From positions 1 through 64,000 of the forward strand of contig DATCYW010000006.1 in the NCBI GenBank assembly GCA_036526255.1: a stretch of DNA of 64,000 bases. The letters run 5' to 3'. The position numbers were made by a program, and so were the translations under genes. The notes under the pieces were generated by a model. That model saw nothing but the letters and a program-made list of their open reading frames with translations. It was not told the DNA's origin and ran no database searches. The stretch comes from Malonomonas sp036526255 (GTDB lineage Bacteria; Desulfobacterota; Desulfuromonadia; Desulfuromonadales; Geopsychrobacteraceae). Numbering within the stretch: the first letter of the stretch is position 1; each line of letters begins with the position of its first letter. Below, piece by piece: positions 1 through 8,044 of this stretch.

Positions 1-1
1 A

Positions 2-41
2 GCAAAGCCCTCTAAAATTAGATACTTAGAGGGCTTTGCCT
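2..41. terminator. Hairpin terminator at left edge
   Basis: A 12-bp perfect stem (GCAAAGCCCTCT with AGAGGGCTTTGC) surrounds a 14-base loop and is followed by CTTTC. It looks like an intrinsic terminator, probably of a gene lying to the left of the window. The T-tract is weak, so direction is uncertain. The interval to the next gene (42-163) shows no gene. Confidence 0.55.
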
Positions 42-163
42 TTCGTAGATTTTCAAGATGAAGTCAAATGGTTAAACTACTGAAATTCCATGCTGCCTTT
101 CACTGAATCCCATTTTTCAACAGATTAACCGACCGGCTTGGCATTGCGCGGGCAGGGCTTTTT

Positions 164-883
164 TTATTGATTCGATTGCAGCTGCAGCAGAAATGGCAGG
201 TCCAGCTGTTGCTCTTCCAGAAATTTCCGTGTCACCACTGCACCATTCGGGATCACTTCACTGAGCCGCTGTTCCAGCTCCAGCCAGACCAGATAAAGCA
301 GGTTGCCGGTTAAAGAAAAACCGAAACTGTCGCGCATGGCAACACGGGCTTGTGATTCGAACTCAAGCCCCAGCTCCTGGGTTGCCGCCAGGTAGTGACT
401 GGGAAAAGCCACCAGCTCGGGGTCGAGGCTGCTGATAAAAGCGGTTTTCTCCTGCGGATGCAGACTGCTGAAATCAACGCCGCACCAGCTGCTGTTCCGG
501 GTTGAGATCAGCGCCCGGCAGGAGAAGGGGCGCTGCGGATAGATACTGCAGCTGCCATCGACCGTAGCGAGAAAAGGGCAGCCGCCCAGCTGATCGCGGA
601 AGGTGCGGAGGAACATTTTCAGATCCTTCGCCTGGCGACTGACCTGTTGCAGGCGCGGGATTTTCACCTTGAGCGCCTGCTTTTGCTCCGATTCCAGAGC
701 CCGGGCGATGGCCAGCGCTTCAGGGAAGCTGCAGTTGACCGCCAGGGTGCAACAGTTGGCGCAGCCCTTTTGACAATAGATGCTGACCCGATCGCTTTTT
801 ACCTTGCTGCAGAGTCGTTCAATCTGCCGGTCGAAGGGTTGCCGTGCCTGTGACAGTCCGGCGAGAAGCTGCTGCCAGATCAT
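164..883 (-). CDS. YkgJ-family cysteine cluster protein
   Basis: A 239-residue soluble protein of the YkgJ/CxxCxxCC family, thought to chelate Zn2+ or an Fe-S cluster; the physiological role is unknown. A Cys cluster CxxxCxxCC lies near residues 37-45, and a second group of Cys near residues 100-125 includes the family-typical C-x-I-Y-x-x-R-P-x-x-C-R segment. The ATG at 883 overlaps the stop of the upstream dehydrogenase gene as TGATG, so translation is probably coupled; a TTG at 886 is a less likely start. It is the last gene of a minus-strand run beginning at the diguanylate cyclase (3019). Confidence 0.85.
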   Translation of the reverse strand: MIWQQLLAGLSQARQPFDRQIERLCSKVKSDRVSIYCQKGCANCCTLAVNCSFPEALAIARALESEQKQALKVKIPRLQQVSRQAKDLKMFLRTFRDQLGGCPFLATVDGSCSIYPQRPFSCRALISTRNSSWCGVDFSSLHPQEKTAFISSLDPELVAFPSHYLAATQELGLEFESQARVAMRDSFGFSLTGNLLYLVWLELEQRLSEVIPNGAVVTRKFLEEQQLDLPFLLQLQSNQ

Positions 884-1839
884 CAAGCGACCCGGTTTTG
901 CGGGGCGCCGGCCTGAAAGGCTTTGACGTTGGCGATCACCGTATCGAGCAGTCGCTGCCGCGCTTCGAAGGTGGCCCAGGCGATGTGCGGGGTTATAAAA
1001 CAGTTTGGTGCAGTCAGCAGCGGATTGTCTTCTGGTGGGGGTTCGGCGGAGAGCACATCGGCGGCGAAGCCACCGAGATAGCCGGCCTCCAGCGCCTCGG
1101 CCACCGCAGCTTCGTCGATCAGCTGGCCGCGGCCGGTGTTGATCAGCAGGGCGCCGGTTTTAACCCGTGCCAGGCGTGCGGTGTTGACCAGCTCCTGGGT
1201 TTTATCGGTCAGCGGGCAGTTGAGGCTGATCACGTCGCTTTCAGAGAAAAGCCCGTCAATATCGACAAAGCTGACCCCTTTGTCATCTTTGTATTTTTCC
1301 GGATTGGCTGTGCTGACCAGCACGCGCATGCCAAACGCCAGCGCTACCTGCGCGATCTGCCGACCGATCTGGCCGTAACCGACCACGCCGATAGTTTTAC
1401 CGGCCAGTTCCAGCAGCGGCCGGTCGTGAAAACTGAAATCAACGCAACTGCTCCATTTACCATCGCGGACCAGCTGAGCATGATGGCCGACCTGCTGGGT
1501 CATTTCCAGCAGCAGGGCAAAGACCATCTGACAGACCGACGCGGTGCTGTAGCCGGGGACATTGCTGACGACGATCCCGCGCTCCGCGGCGGCCTGCAGG
1601 TCGACGATATTAACGCCGGTGGCCAGCACGCCGATATATTTAAGCTCTGGCAGTTTGGCGATGGTCTCCGCGTCGAGCGGCGCCTTGTTGGTCAGCACGA
1701 TTTCAGCGCCAGCGGCGCGTTCGGCAATCTGCTTCGCCGCGGTGCGGGCAAAAATGGAACAGCTGCCAAGATCTTCCAGCGCCGACCAGTCCAGGTCGCC
1801 GGGATTAAGGGTGTGGCCATCGAGAACGACAATCTGCAT
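883..1839 (-). CDS. D-2-hydroxyacid dehydrogenase, glycerate dehydrogenase-like
   Basis: A 318-residue cytosolic NAD(P)-dependent oxidoreductase of the D-isomer-specific 2-hydroxyacid dehydrogenase family. The Rossmann loop VGYGQIGRQ is near residue 150, the catalytic Arg is in NTGRGQLIDE, and the catalytic His is in ITPHIAWAT near the C-terminus. The N-terminal LDGHTLNPGDL is typical of the hydroxypyruvate reductase/glycerate dehydrogenase (HprA) subgroup, so interconversion of hydroxypyruvate and D-glycerate is the favoured reaction; the substrate is inferred. A strong ribosome site (AGGAGG) precedes the ATG by 5 bases. It lies 24 bp after the DUF4019 gene and overlaps the YkgJ gene. Confidence 0.88.
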   Translation of the reverse strand: MQIVVLDGHTLNPGDLDWSALEDLGSCSIFARTAAKQIAERAAGAEIVLTNKAPLDAETIAKLPELKYIGVLATGVNIVDLQAAAERGIVVSNVPGYSTASVCQMVFALLLEMTQQVGHHAQLVRDGKWSSCVDFSFHDRPLLELAGKTIGVVGYGQIGRQIAQVALAFGMRVLVSTANPEKYKDDKGVSFVDIDGLFSESDVISLNCPLTDKTQELVNTARLARVKTGALLINTGRGQLIDEAAVAEALEAGYLGGFAADVLSAEPPPEDNPLLTAPNCFITPHIAWATFEARQRLLDTVIANVKAFQAGAPQNRVA

Positions 1840-1863
1840 CGTTGCCTCCTGTTAAAGGGGAAT

Positions 1864-2292
1864 TTACTGGATCGAGTAGCCGGCGACCCGCCACTGTTGA
1901 TCGCTCTCTTTGCTTAAGGTCACCATTTCGGCGACGGTTTTCTCGGCAAAGCTGGCGCGAAAAATCAGGAAGAGGGCCGGTTGGTCGCCGGAATCGGTCG
2001 ACGGGTCGAGGGGTTTGACAAACTGCAGAGTCCGCGATCGGTTTTCACCGTACTGGCGGCGCATATGGCCGACCTCCTGCAACCAGGTCTCTTTGTCGAT
2101 TTTCTCCCGGAACAGCTGGGAAGAGCTCTCCCAGCAGCGGGAGAATTCGGCTTGATCGGCCAGCTCGAGAAAGTCGAGCGCCGCCAGCATCGCCAGTTTT
2201 TCCACCGGCATCGGGCTCTGAGCCCTCGCCGGAACGAGCGCGCTGGTTGCGAACAGCAGTAGCAGAATCAGAAGTAGACTGGATTTTTTCAT
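1864..2292 (-). CDS. DUF4019-type periplasmic protein
   Basis: A 142-residue protein with an N-terminal signal peptide (MKK, Leu-rich core, Ala-x-Ala near residue 24) and a DUF4019-like domain ending in the characteristic W-R-V-A-G-Y. Function is unknown. The start at 2292 is preferred over an upstream ATG because AGGAGT lies 7 bases before it and because the longer form would run into the diguanylate cyclase gene. It follows that cyclase by 10 bp. A paralogue at 5172-5612 also sits directly downstream of a diguanylate cyclase, which suggests a functional pairing. Confidence 0.78.
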   Translation of the reverse strand: MKKSSLLLILLLLFATSALVPARAQSPMPVEKLAMLAALDFLELADQAEFSRCWESSSQLFREKIDKETWLQEVGHMRRQYGENRSRTLQFVKPLDPSTDSGDQPALFLIFRASFAEKTVAEMVTLSKESDQQWRVAGYSIQ

Positions 2293-2302
2293 CAAAGGAC
2301 TC

Positions 2303-3019
2303 CTACTCAGCATCTTTTTTTCTGTCGTTGCGGCCGAACAGGTTGAACAGCACCTCGCGCTCTTCGCGGCTGACCATGTCGAGCGGTTTCAGGCTGGCGT
2401 GACAGACCTGGTTGCGCCCCTGTTGTTTGGCCTGGTAGAGGTAGTGATCGGCGCGCTGGACCAGCTCCTCAGGTGTGCAGCTTTGTCCCGGCAGGAAGGT
2501 ATCGATCCCCAGACTGGCGGTCAGCACGAGCGGCTTGTCGCCGACCTGCAGCGGCGAATCAGCGATCTGCTGCCGGATCCGGTTGGCGACCGGGATGCTG
2601 GCGGCAAGCTCGGTGTTCGGTAGAATGACGGCAAATTCTTCGCCGCCGTAACGGCAGGTAATGTCGAGTTTGCGAACGGTCTCCAATATTTGCTGCGAGA
2701 CGTGAATCAACGCCTGGTTGCCGATTTCGTGCCCCCAGTCGTCGTTGACCTTTTTGAAGAAGTCGATGTCGAGCATGATCAGCGAGGTTGGCTGCCCGTT
2801 GCGCTGAGTCCGCTCGATCTCCTGTTCCAGGGCCATGACAAAAAAGCGGTAATTGGCGATGCCGGTGAGCGGATCGGTGCGAACCAGTTGCGATAGCTCT
2901 TCCAGCGACCGGCGCAGGTTCTGAATCTGGGTCAGGGCGGCGCAGTCGCTTTCGCCGACCGGACAGGCTGGTAGTTCCGGCAGGTGCATATTTTCAGGCT
3001 GGGTAGAAGTTTTCGTCAT
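2303..3019 (-). CDS. GGDEF diguanylate cyclase, soluble
   Basis: A 238-residue protein with a C-terminal GGDEF domain that would make cyclic di-GMP from two GTP. The active-site motif is GGEEF (in RYGGEEFAVIL), a functional variant. Five residues upstream lies an RxxD inhibitory site (RKLD), so product feedback inhibition is expected. The N-terminal 50 residues contain three Cys and a short predicted coiled coil but no recognisable sensor domain and no membrane segment. It heads a minus-strand run with the DUF4019, dehydrogenase and YkgJ genes. Confidence 0.9.
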   Translation of the reverse strand: MTKTSTQPENMHLPELPACPVGESDCAALTQIQNLRRSLEELSQLVRTDPLTGIANYRFFVMALEQEIERTQRNGQPTSLIMLDIDFFKKVNDDWGHEIGNQALIHVSQQILETVRKLDITCRYGGEEFAVILPNTELAASIPVANRIRQQIADSPLQVGDKPLVLTASLGIDTFLPGQSCTPEELVQRADHYLYQAKQQGRNQVCHASLKPLDMVSREEREVLFNLFGRNDRKKDAE

Positions 3020-3242
3020 GGCTCTGCTGTTGTGATGCGGCTTTTGTCGTCAGTTATTTTGACTTATTTGTGGCGACAGCGCTGTTTAGGTGCAACGTCG
3101 ACCGATCACGGCCAGTTCAACCTGAGGATTATACACGGATAAGTGGCGGATGTCTCGGCTTCCTGACGCGGATTTCCGCACCGCGTAGCGGCGGGATAAA
3201 GGGTTGTGGTTCGCTGAAAGGGATAGGTGTAAGTCAACTTGC

Positions 3243-4087
3243 TCAGCTGAGGGCGGCGGCGAGCTCCTGGCTTTCTGCCAGCGCTGCGGCGATCAGTCCG
3301 TCGAGCCGCTCCGGTTCAAGGCCGAAGCGTTGCGCCGCTTTGGCTGCCAGCTTGGCGCTGCTGTCAGAGTCCGGATTGCCTTTGAGCAACGCCGCAACCT
3401 TGACTGATAACGGCACGCTTTCGGCGTCTTTTACCTCGTGGTGGCCGCGGATTGCCTCAATCAGCGAAATGGGGAATCCCCAGCTTTCCGCCAACTGGGC
3501 GCCCAGGGCGCATGGTTGACGCCGCAGTGGCGTTTTTCCTGTTCGCACAGTTCGTAATCATCGCTCTGCTGCCAGGCCTGGTAGATATCCCGATAGCGAT
3601 TCCCTTCGCGATTCCCTTCGCGATTGGCCAGCACCGGCACCGCCATGTCCTGCAACAGGCCAATGGTGAATACATCGCTCTGCACCTGTGGATGCAGTTC
3701 AGTGGCCAGACCGCGGGCGATCGCCGCCCGTCGGGACGCGGTGTTCCAGAACTCGGTCATGTTCAGCCAGTGGGCTTTACTGTCCTGTGTCAGACTGTTC
3801 TTCACCGCCACCGAAAGCACCAGCGATTCGAGGCGGCTGCGCCCGAGCAGACTGACCGCATGCTGGATATTGCTTACTTTGCGCGTCAGTCCGAACGCCG
3901 CCGAGTTGACCATCTTCAGCACCCGGACGTGCAGGCCGGGGTCAACTTCCAGGTCCGTGGCCAGTTCGGTGGTTGAGATGTCCGGGTTACGTAGTTTGGT
4001 CAGCAGGTTCAGTACGGTCAAGGGGAAGCTGGGGATTTCGAAGCCGTCCGCAGTTGATTGGGTTTTCTTTTTGCCGAATCCAAGCAT
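3243..4087 (-). pseudogene. HDOD-domain protein interrupted by a frameshift
   Basis: Two overlapping frames together encode one HDOD-family protein. The first (4087 to about 3510) contains the N-terminal HDOD half, including the V-N-S-A-A-F and S-x-x-x-A-V-x-L-L-G segments. The second (about 3510 to 3243) continues the domain from A-L-G-A-Q-L-A to the C-terminus. Restoring one G near 3508-3511 (reading H-A-A-L-G-A) fuses them into a 281-codon frame of normal length. HDOD proteins are signalling scaffolds, often linked to cyclic di-GMP networks. The start at 4087 has AGGAGC upstream; an earlier ATG at 4102 overlaps the channel gene. Either a true mutation or a sequencing error explains the break. 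Confidence 0.82.
3598..3621. repeat. 12-bp tandem duplication inside the HDOD gene
   Basis: Two exact copies of GATTCCCTTCGC lie head to tail and add four residues in frame (a repeated E-G-N-R) to the HDOD protein, about 90 bp from its frameshift. It looks like slippage. Confidence 0.85.
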
Positions 4088-4098
4088 CGCTGCTCCTG

Positions 4099-5028
4099 TC
4101 AATCGCCGCGGCGAGCAAGTTTGTTGGAAAAAATCGACAGCAGGCCGCCGAGCATGATGTAGCCGGTGGAGACTTCCAGCATAGTTACCAGCTGCGCGCC
4201 GACGGTTTTCGGCATGACATCGCCAAAACCGAGGGTCGTCATGGTGACGACGCTGAAGTAAAGCGGTGAAAGAGCGGTCTCATAGGCACCGTAGTCGATC
4301 TCGACCAGGGTGTAAAGGTAAGCGAAGACAAGCAGCATGACGCCGATGCAGCAGCACCAGCGGAACATGCTGCGACCGCAGTCACAGGTCAGCATCCAGG
4401 GGTAATAGAGAACCTGGCTCAGCCAGTTGTAGGAGCGAAATTCCTTGATGAAATTCTGATCGATGATCTCTTGTCGCATCAGGTAGGCGCCGGCAAAATT
4501 GATGTCGCGGATATCGACGCCGACCCAGAGTGCGTTTTTGAACTGGCGCATCATTCTCAGGCGGGCGTGGCGCAGGTCGGCGTTGCTGAAATTGGTTTTG
4601 TGTACGTTCGACAGTGACAGGTCGGCGTAACGCAGGTCGGCCTCGGACAGGTCAGCACCGGAAAGGTCAGCTTCGCGCAGGCGCGCATGACCCAGGTTAA
4701 CGCAGTTCAGGTTGGTCCCCTGCAGGTTCGCCTGAGTCAGGGTGGCTTCCTGCAGGTCGGCTAGAAACAGGCTGGCGCCGCGCAGATTCGCCTGGCCGAA
4801 GCCGGCCCGCTGGGCTTTCACTTCGTCGAGGATCGCTCCCTCAAGGTTGGCGGCGGCGAGCTCTGCTCCCTGCAGGTTGGCCCCACGCAGGTCAGCGCGA
4901 AACAGTTGCGCGCCGGCCAGATCGCACCCCGAAAGATCCAGATCGCGCAGGTCGGCACCGTTGAGGCTGGCACCGCGTAAATCCTGTTCCCGCAGTGGGA
5001 GCTGTTGTTCTGCTGTCGGCTGTGACAT
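4099..5028 (-). CDS. Pentapeptide-repeat two-TM potassium-type ion channel
   Basis: A 309-residue fusion. Residues about 15-185 are pentapeptide repeats (A-D/N-L-x-x units such as GADLRD, GANLQG, EADLSG), forming a right-handed beta helix in the cytosol. The C-terminal third has two membrane helices flanking a pore loop with the filter-like motif T-L-G-F-G-D, an ion-channel (Ion_trans_2) signature close to the K+ channel T-V-G-Y-G-D. The start at 5028 is where similarity to the repeat region begins; upstream codons up to 5142 look non-coding. A cluster of Cys (C-x-C...WCCC) precedes TM1. It lies 11 bp upstream of the HDOD gene. K+ selectivity and the role of the repeats as a gating sensor are inferences. 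Confidence 0.85.
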   Translation of the reverse strand: MSQPTAEQQLPLREQDLRGASLNGADLRDLDLSGCDLAGAQLFRADLRGANLQGAELAAANLEGAILDEVKAQRAGFGQANLRGASLFLADLQEATLTQANLQGTNLNCVNLGHARLREADLSGADLSEADLRYADLSLSNVHKTNFSNADLRHARLRMMRQFKNALWVGVDIRDINFAGAYLMRQEIIDQNFIKEFRSYNWLSQVLYYPWMLTCDCGRSMFRWCCCIGVMLLVFAYLYTLVEIDYGAYETALSPLYFSVVTMTTLGFGDVMPKTVGAQLVTMLEVSTGYIMLGGLLSIFSNKLARRGD

Positions 5029-5171
5029 AAGTTCCGCTGTCTCACGAGGGTGAAGGCAAGCCTTCAAATTATAACAGCTTTTAATTTGTGTCAAATGCCA
5101 CAAAAAACGAGATCGGCGGGAATTCGGCTGGGTTGAGCGCAATTCACCTCAGGTATCGTTACCGAGTTGAA

Positions 5172-5612
5172 TTAATTGATGAAGTAACCGACGACCTGCC
5201 AGCCTTTTTCCGTATCCAGCAGCAGGGTCACTTTTTCTTCAGCGTCCTGCTGCAGCTGAAACTCTGTGTCGAAGGTCAGTACCATGGCGAGGCTGTCCGG
5301 CCGATCTTTGATCGGCGCGGTGAAGCTGGCATCGGTCAGTTCGCGTTTGACCAGCGGGCCGCTTTTGGTGCGCATTGTGACCAGTTTCTCCTGCCAGGCC
5401 GTTAGCGCGACATTTTCGCGCAGGTAGGCGGCGGTGATCAGCCAGCTGTTCTCGCTCTGACCGGCATCGACCATCTGCAGGAACTCCAGCGCCGCCGCTT
5501 TCGCCGCCGCGGTTTTGTTCTCATCCGGCTTGTTGCTGTATTGCGGATAAATAACGATAAACAGAAAGGTCACAATCAGGATGGCGTGGATACGGTATTT
5601 TCTCGGAAACAA
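5172..5612 (-). CDS. DUF4019-type membrane-anchored protein
   Basis: A paralogue of the protein at 1864-2292, sharing the A-L-E-F-L, E-L-T-D and G-W-Q-V-V-G-Y signatures. A TTG at 5612 is proposed as start because GGAGG lies 5 bases upstream of it; this gives a 146-residue protein beginning with a single N-terminal membrane helix. A longer ATG form begins at 5675 without a ribosome site. Function is unknown. It follows a membrane diguanylate cyclase gene by about 120 bp, repeating the cyclase/DUF4019 arrangement seen at 1864-3019. Confidence 0.72.
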   Translation of the reverse strand: MFPRKYRIHAILIVTFLFIVIYPQYSNKPDENKTAAAKAAALEFLQMVDAGQSENSWLITAAYLRENVALTAWQEKLVTMRTKSGPLVKRELTDASFTAPIKDRPDSLAMVLTFDTEFQLQQDAEEKVTLLLDTEKGWQVVGYFIN

Positions 5613-5731
5613 GGGAACCTCCAATGAAGTAACAAATGGATGCGGCAGCTGATGGCTGCAGCGGTCGGAAATCAACCGACACTATAAATGGGACACTAAA
5701 GCAGGGCAATCTTTGATCGACGTTCGCGGCT

Positions 5732-6610
5732 TTATTCGCTGTTACGCTGGAACAGATGACCAGTTTTGAATTCCTGGCAGAGAACCTGGTTCTTGCCCAT
5801 TTTTTTAACACGGTACATCAGCTCGTCAGCCTCTTGCAGGGGGATGGTTCCCTCCGGGAGCAGCTCAGGATAGATCGCCACGCCGATACTGAAACCAACC
5901 GTTGTCCAGCCGTGTTTCTTCATCTCGTCAAGCAGGCGCAGTTGCAGACGGGTAAAGAAGGTTTTTGCCCCCCCTGAGTCGGTGCCGGTCAGCAGCACAG
6001 CGAATTCGTCGCCGCCAAGCCGGCCGGCGATGTCCGAGCCGCGCAGCGCTGCGGCCAGAACCTTGCCGACCTGTTTGAGAACCTGGTCGCCGGTTTCATG
6101 GCCGTAGTTATCGTTGATGCTCTTGAAGTTGTCCAGATCGATATAGGCCAGCGCCAGTGGTTGCCCCTGACGATTGGCGAGGTTGAACAACAGCGTCGAC
6201 TGCTCGCGGAAATGGCGTGAATTACTCAGCTTTGTCAAGGCGTCGGTGCGCGACAGGAGCTCTTCCTGAATGATATCCTGCTTGATTTTGGTCAGCGCCA
6301 GAACCGAAAAATAGAAGAAGGCGAACCGCATCAGGGCATTCCAGATCGGAATCCAGCTCTGCGTGTACTGTTGTCCGGCACTGTAGTCTACCGCCAACCA
6401 GACAGCCGCTGAAATGAAGCTGAGCAGCAGGCCGAGCTGGCGGCCGCAATACCAGCAGAGGGCGACCGGCAGCAGGTAGAAAATTGAAAAGGAGATTTCG
6501 TAGCCGGTGACGTGATCGAGATAACCGATGATGGCGATCAACAGCAAGCTGAGAAAAAACAGTTTAACTTTCGAGCTGGTTGTGAGGAGTTGATGGAGTT
6601 TCTTCATCAT
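5732..6610 (-). CDS. Membrane GGDEF diguanylate cyclase
   Basis: A 292-residue protein. The first 110 residues hold three or four hydrophobic helices with very short loops, so the input domain is intramembrane. A short linker (K-I-K-Q-D-I-I-Q-E-E-L-L) leads to a complete GGDEF domain with the canonical GGDEF motif (RLGGDEFAVLL). An RxxD inhibitory site (RGSD) is five residues upstream. It would synthesise cyclic di-GMP at the inner membrane in response to an unknown signal. ATG codons at 6610 and 6607 are both possible starts. Confidence 0.9.
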   Translation of the reverse strand: MMKKLHQLLTTSSKVKLFFLSLLLIAIIGYLDHVTGYEISFSIFYLLPVALCWYCGRQLGLLLSFISAAVWLAVDYSAGQQYTQSWIPIWNALMRFAFFYFSVLALTKIKQDIIQEELLSRTDALTKLSNSRHFREQSTLLFNLANRQGQPLALAYIDLDNFKSINDNYGHETGDQVLKQVGKVLAAALRGSDIAGRLGGDEFAVLLTGTDSGGAKTFFTRLQLRLLDEMKKHGWTTVGFSIGVAIYPELLPEGTIPLQEADELMYRVKKMGKNQVLCQEFKTGHLFQRNSE

Positions 6611-6628
6611 CGGTCCGCCCCAAAGGGA

Positions 6629-7081
6629 TTAAAATCCGCTTCCTGACAGCTTGGCCGACTCTTTCTCTGCTTGCGCCTGCAGGCGCAGGGTCAGCTTTTT
6701 CAGGATTTCAGCAACCTCGGCAGGGAACACCTTGGTGTTGATCTTGATCTGCTCGCCATTTTTCAGTTGGATGAACAGGGTGCGTTTTGTGTACAGCAGG
6801 TGGATCAGGATACTCGATTTATTCGGTTTGATCGACAGGATTTCCGCCTCACGGAACTGCACTTTGCCTCCGAACAGGCTGGTGTAGCTGATCTTGTCCC
6901 CCTCAAAGCAGATCTCGAAGCGGGACAGCCAGTAGAGCGACGCGCCGAAAGCCAGCAGCAGAATTACGGCATTGGAAAAAAAGTCGGCTTGCGCGCTCGC
7001 CTGATTGAACATGATGACCAGCGCCGCCGTCATGACGGCGAGCAGCAGAATGAAACGTTCTTTGTTCGGTCGAAAAGTCAT
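6629..7081 (-). CDS. Small membrane protein with PH-like domain
   Basis: A 150-residue protein with two N-terminal membrane helices (residues about 11-53), followed by a beta-rich segment resembling bacterial PH domains (E-G-D-K-I-S-Y-T-S-L-F-G, F-R-E-A-E-I-L-S-I) and a basic C-terminal helix. Function is unknown. Its start overlaps the stop of the GIY-YIG gene by 4 bp (ATGA), implying coupled translation. Confidence 0.7.
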   Translation of the reverse strand: MTFRPNKERFILLLAVMTAALVIMFNQASAQADFFSNAVILLLAFGASLYWLSRFEICFEGDKISYTSLFGGKVQFREAEILSIKPNKSSILIHLLYTKRTLFIQLKNGEQIKINTKVFPAEVAEILKKLTLRLQAQAEKESAKLSGSGF

Positions 7082-7338
7082 ATCCTGTCCTGTAGCGATC
7101 TGGCAACCAGCAGCTCTTTAGCGCTGCGCCGCAGTCGTTTGAGTTCGTATTCGCGGCGGCTGGCGCTGCTGCGGTCGTGGCCGCTTTCCAGGTAGGCCAG
7201 CAGTTCCGGGCGGCGGCCCCGAAAATATTTTGCCCCGCTGCCTGAGGCGTGCTGCTTGAAGCGTCGGTCGATGTCAGTGGTTATCCCGCAGTAGAGGGAG
7301 TCGTCGCAACAGCGGATCATGTAAACTTGCCAGTTCAT
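7078..7338 (-). CDS. GIY-YIG nuclease superfamily protein, UPF0213/YhbQ-like
   Basis: An 86-residue single-domain protein. The GIY-YIG signature appears as V-Y-M-I-R-C...L-Y-C-G-I-T-T-D, followed by conserved R-R-F-x-x-H, G-A-K-Y-F-R-G-R-R-P and R-R-E-Y-E-L-K-R-L. Members are short DNA or RNA nucleases of uncertain biological role. The catalytic Tyr, Arg and Glu positions seem retained. It overlaps the next gene by 4 bp. Confidence 0.88.
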   Translation of the reverse strand: MNWQVYMIRCCDDSLYCGITTDIDRRFKQHASGSGAKYFRGRRPELLAYLESGHDRSSASRREYELKRLRRSAKELLVARSLQDRI

Positions 7339-7373
7339 CGCGCCTACCTGGTTTGCCGGGGCATCCGCGCAAC

Positions 7374-7907
7374 CTACCTGAAAACTTCGGTTTCGACCAT
7401 GAGATTCTGCGTGTCGTCACCGAGTGAGATCAGCCCATCCTGAATGCTGATATGCAACTCCATGGAGCGTCTGGCCAGCGTTGCCAGCGCTTTGCTGCTG
7501 GATTCGGGCAGGTTGATCACCCGCAGATTGTCATGCCGCAGCAGTTTATCGCCCAATCGCTGCCACCAGATCCCGGCGCTGCGGCCGTAGCTGTAGACGA
7601 TCACCTGCTTGGCGCGGTTGCAGGCCTTGCGGATGCGGTTATCGTCCGGCTGGCCGACATCGATCCAGAGTTCGATTTCGTCACTGTAGCTGCGCTGCCA
7701 GATTTCCGCTTCATCCTCGGCGCAGAGCCCCTTGGTGAACTCGAGCCGCTCGTCGGCGTGCAGGGCGAAGGCCAGCAGCCGGACCATCATCCGCTCATCG
7801 GTCTCCGACGGGTGGCGGGCCAGGGTCAGCTGATGCTCGTTGTAGTAGTTGCGGTCCATGTCGCTGATCTGCACCAGCGCTTTGAATATCGTTGCTTTTA
7901 TGGCCAT
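7374..7907 (-). CDS. yaeQ: YaeQ family protein
   Basis: A 177-residue cytosolic protein matching the YaeQ family from end to end: M-A-I-K-A-T-I-F-K-A at the N-terminus, the D-R-N-Y-Y-x-x-H-x-L-T-x-A-R-H-P-S-E-T-D-E-R-M-M-x-R region, and W-I-D-V-G-Q-P-D centrally. YaeQ has a compact PD-(D/E)XK-nuclease-like fold; the E. coli member was once linked to RfaH-type activity, but its role is not settled. Followed at 9 bp by a tiny membrane-peptide frame. Confidence 0.9.
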   Translation of the reverse strand: MAIKATIFKALVQISDMDRNYYNEHQLTLARHPSETDERMMVRLLAFALHADERLEFTKGLCAEDEAEIWQRSYSDEIELWIDVGQPDDNRIRKACNRAKQVIVYSYGRSAGIWWQRLGDKLLRHDNLRVINLPESSSKALATLARRSMELHISIQDGLISLGDDTQNLMVETEVFR

Positions 7908-7916
7908 GGCGGGTAT

Positions 7917-8003
7917 CTAGAGCAGCGAATACTGGGTGTAGGCCAGAAACGCCCCCAGAATCACAATGAGAGCCAGAAGCAGAAAAACCAGCGGTTTCGA
8001 CAT
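7917..8003 (-). CDS. 28-residue single-helix membrane peptide
   Basis: A short frame encodes a 28-residue peptide: M-S-K-P, a hydrophobic stretch of about 18 residues rich in Leu, Val, Ile and Ala, then a Tyr-containing tail ending S-L-L. AAGG lies about 8 bases before the ATG. It is packed between the U32 peptidase gene (stop 8045) and yaeQ (start 7907) on the same strand. The basic N-terminus, single helix and ribosome site are what a genuine small membrane protein would show; no homology can be claimed. Confidence 0.5.
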   Translation of the reverse strand: MSKPLVFLLLALIVILGAFLAYTQYSLL

Positions 8004-8044
8004 ATTTGTTGCCTTTTTATTGCGGTGACAGGGGAAATTCGGGG

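Noticed and set aside
844..1917. Plus-strand open frame of 357 codons
   Set aside because: It lies antisense to the hydroxyacid dehydrogenase gene, has no ribosome site and has composition expected from complementing a GC-rich gene.
4560..4990. Short periodic repeats with a CRISPR-like look
   Set aside because: The period is 15 bp and coincides with the codons of the pentapeptide repeats; units are degenerate and there are no spacers.
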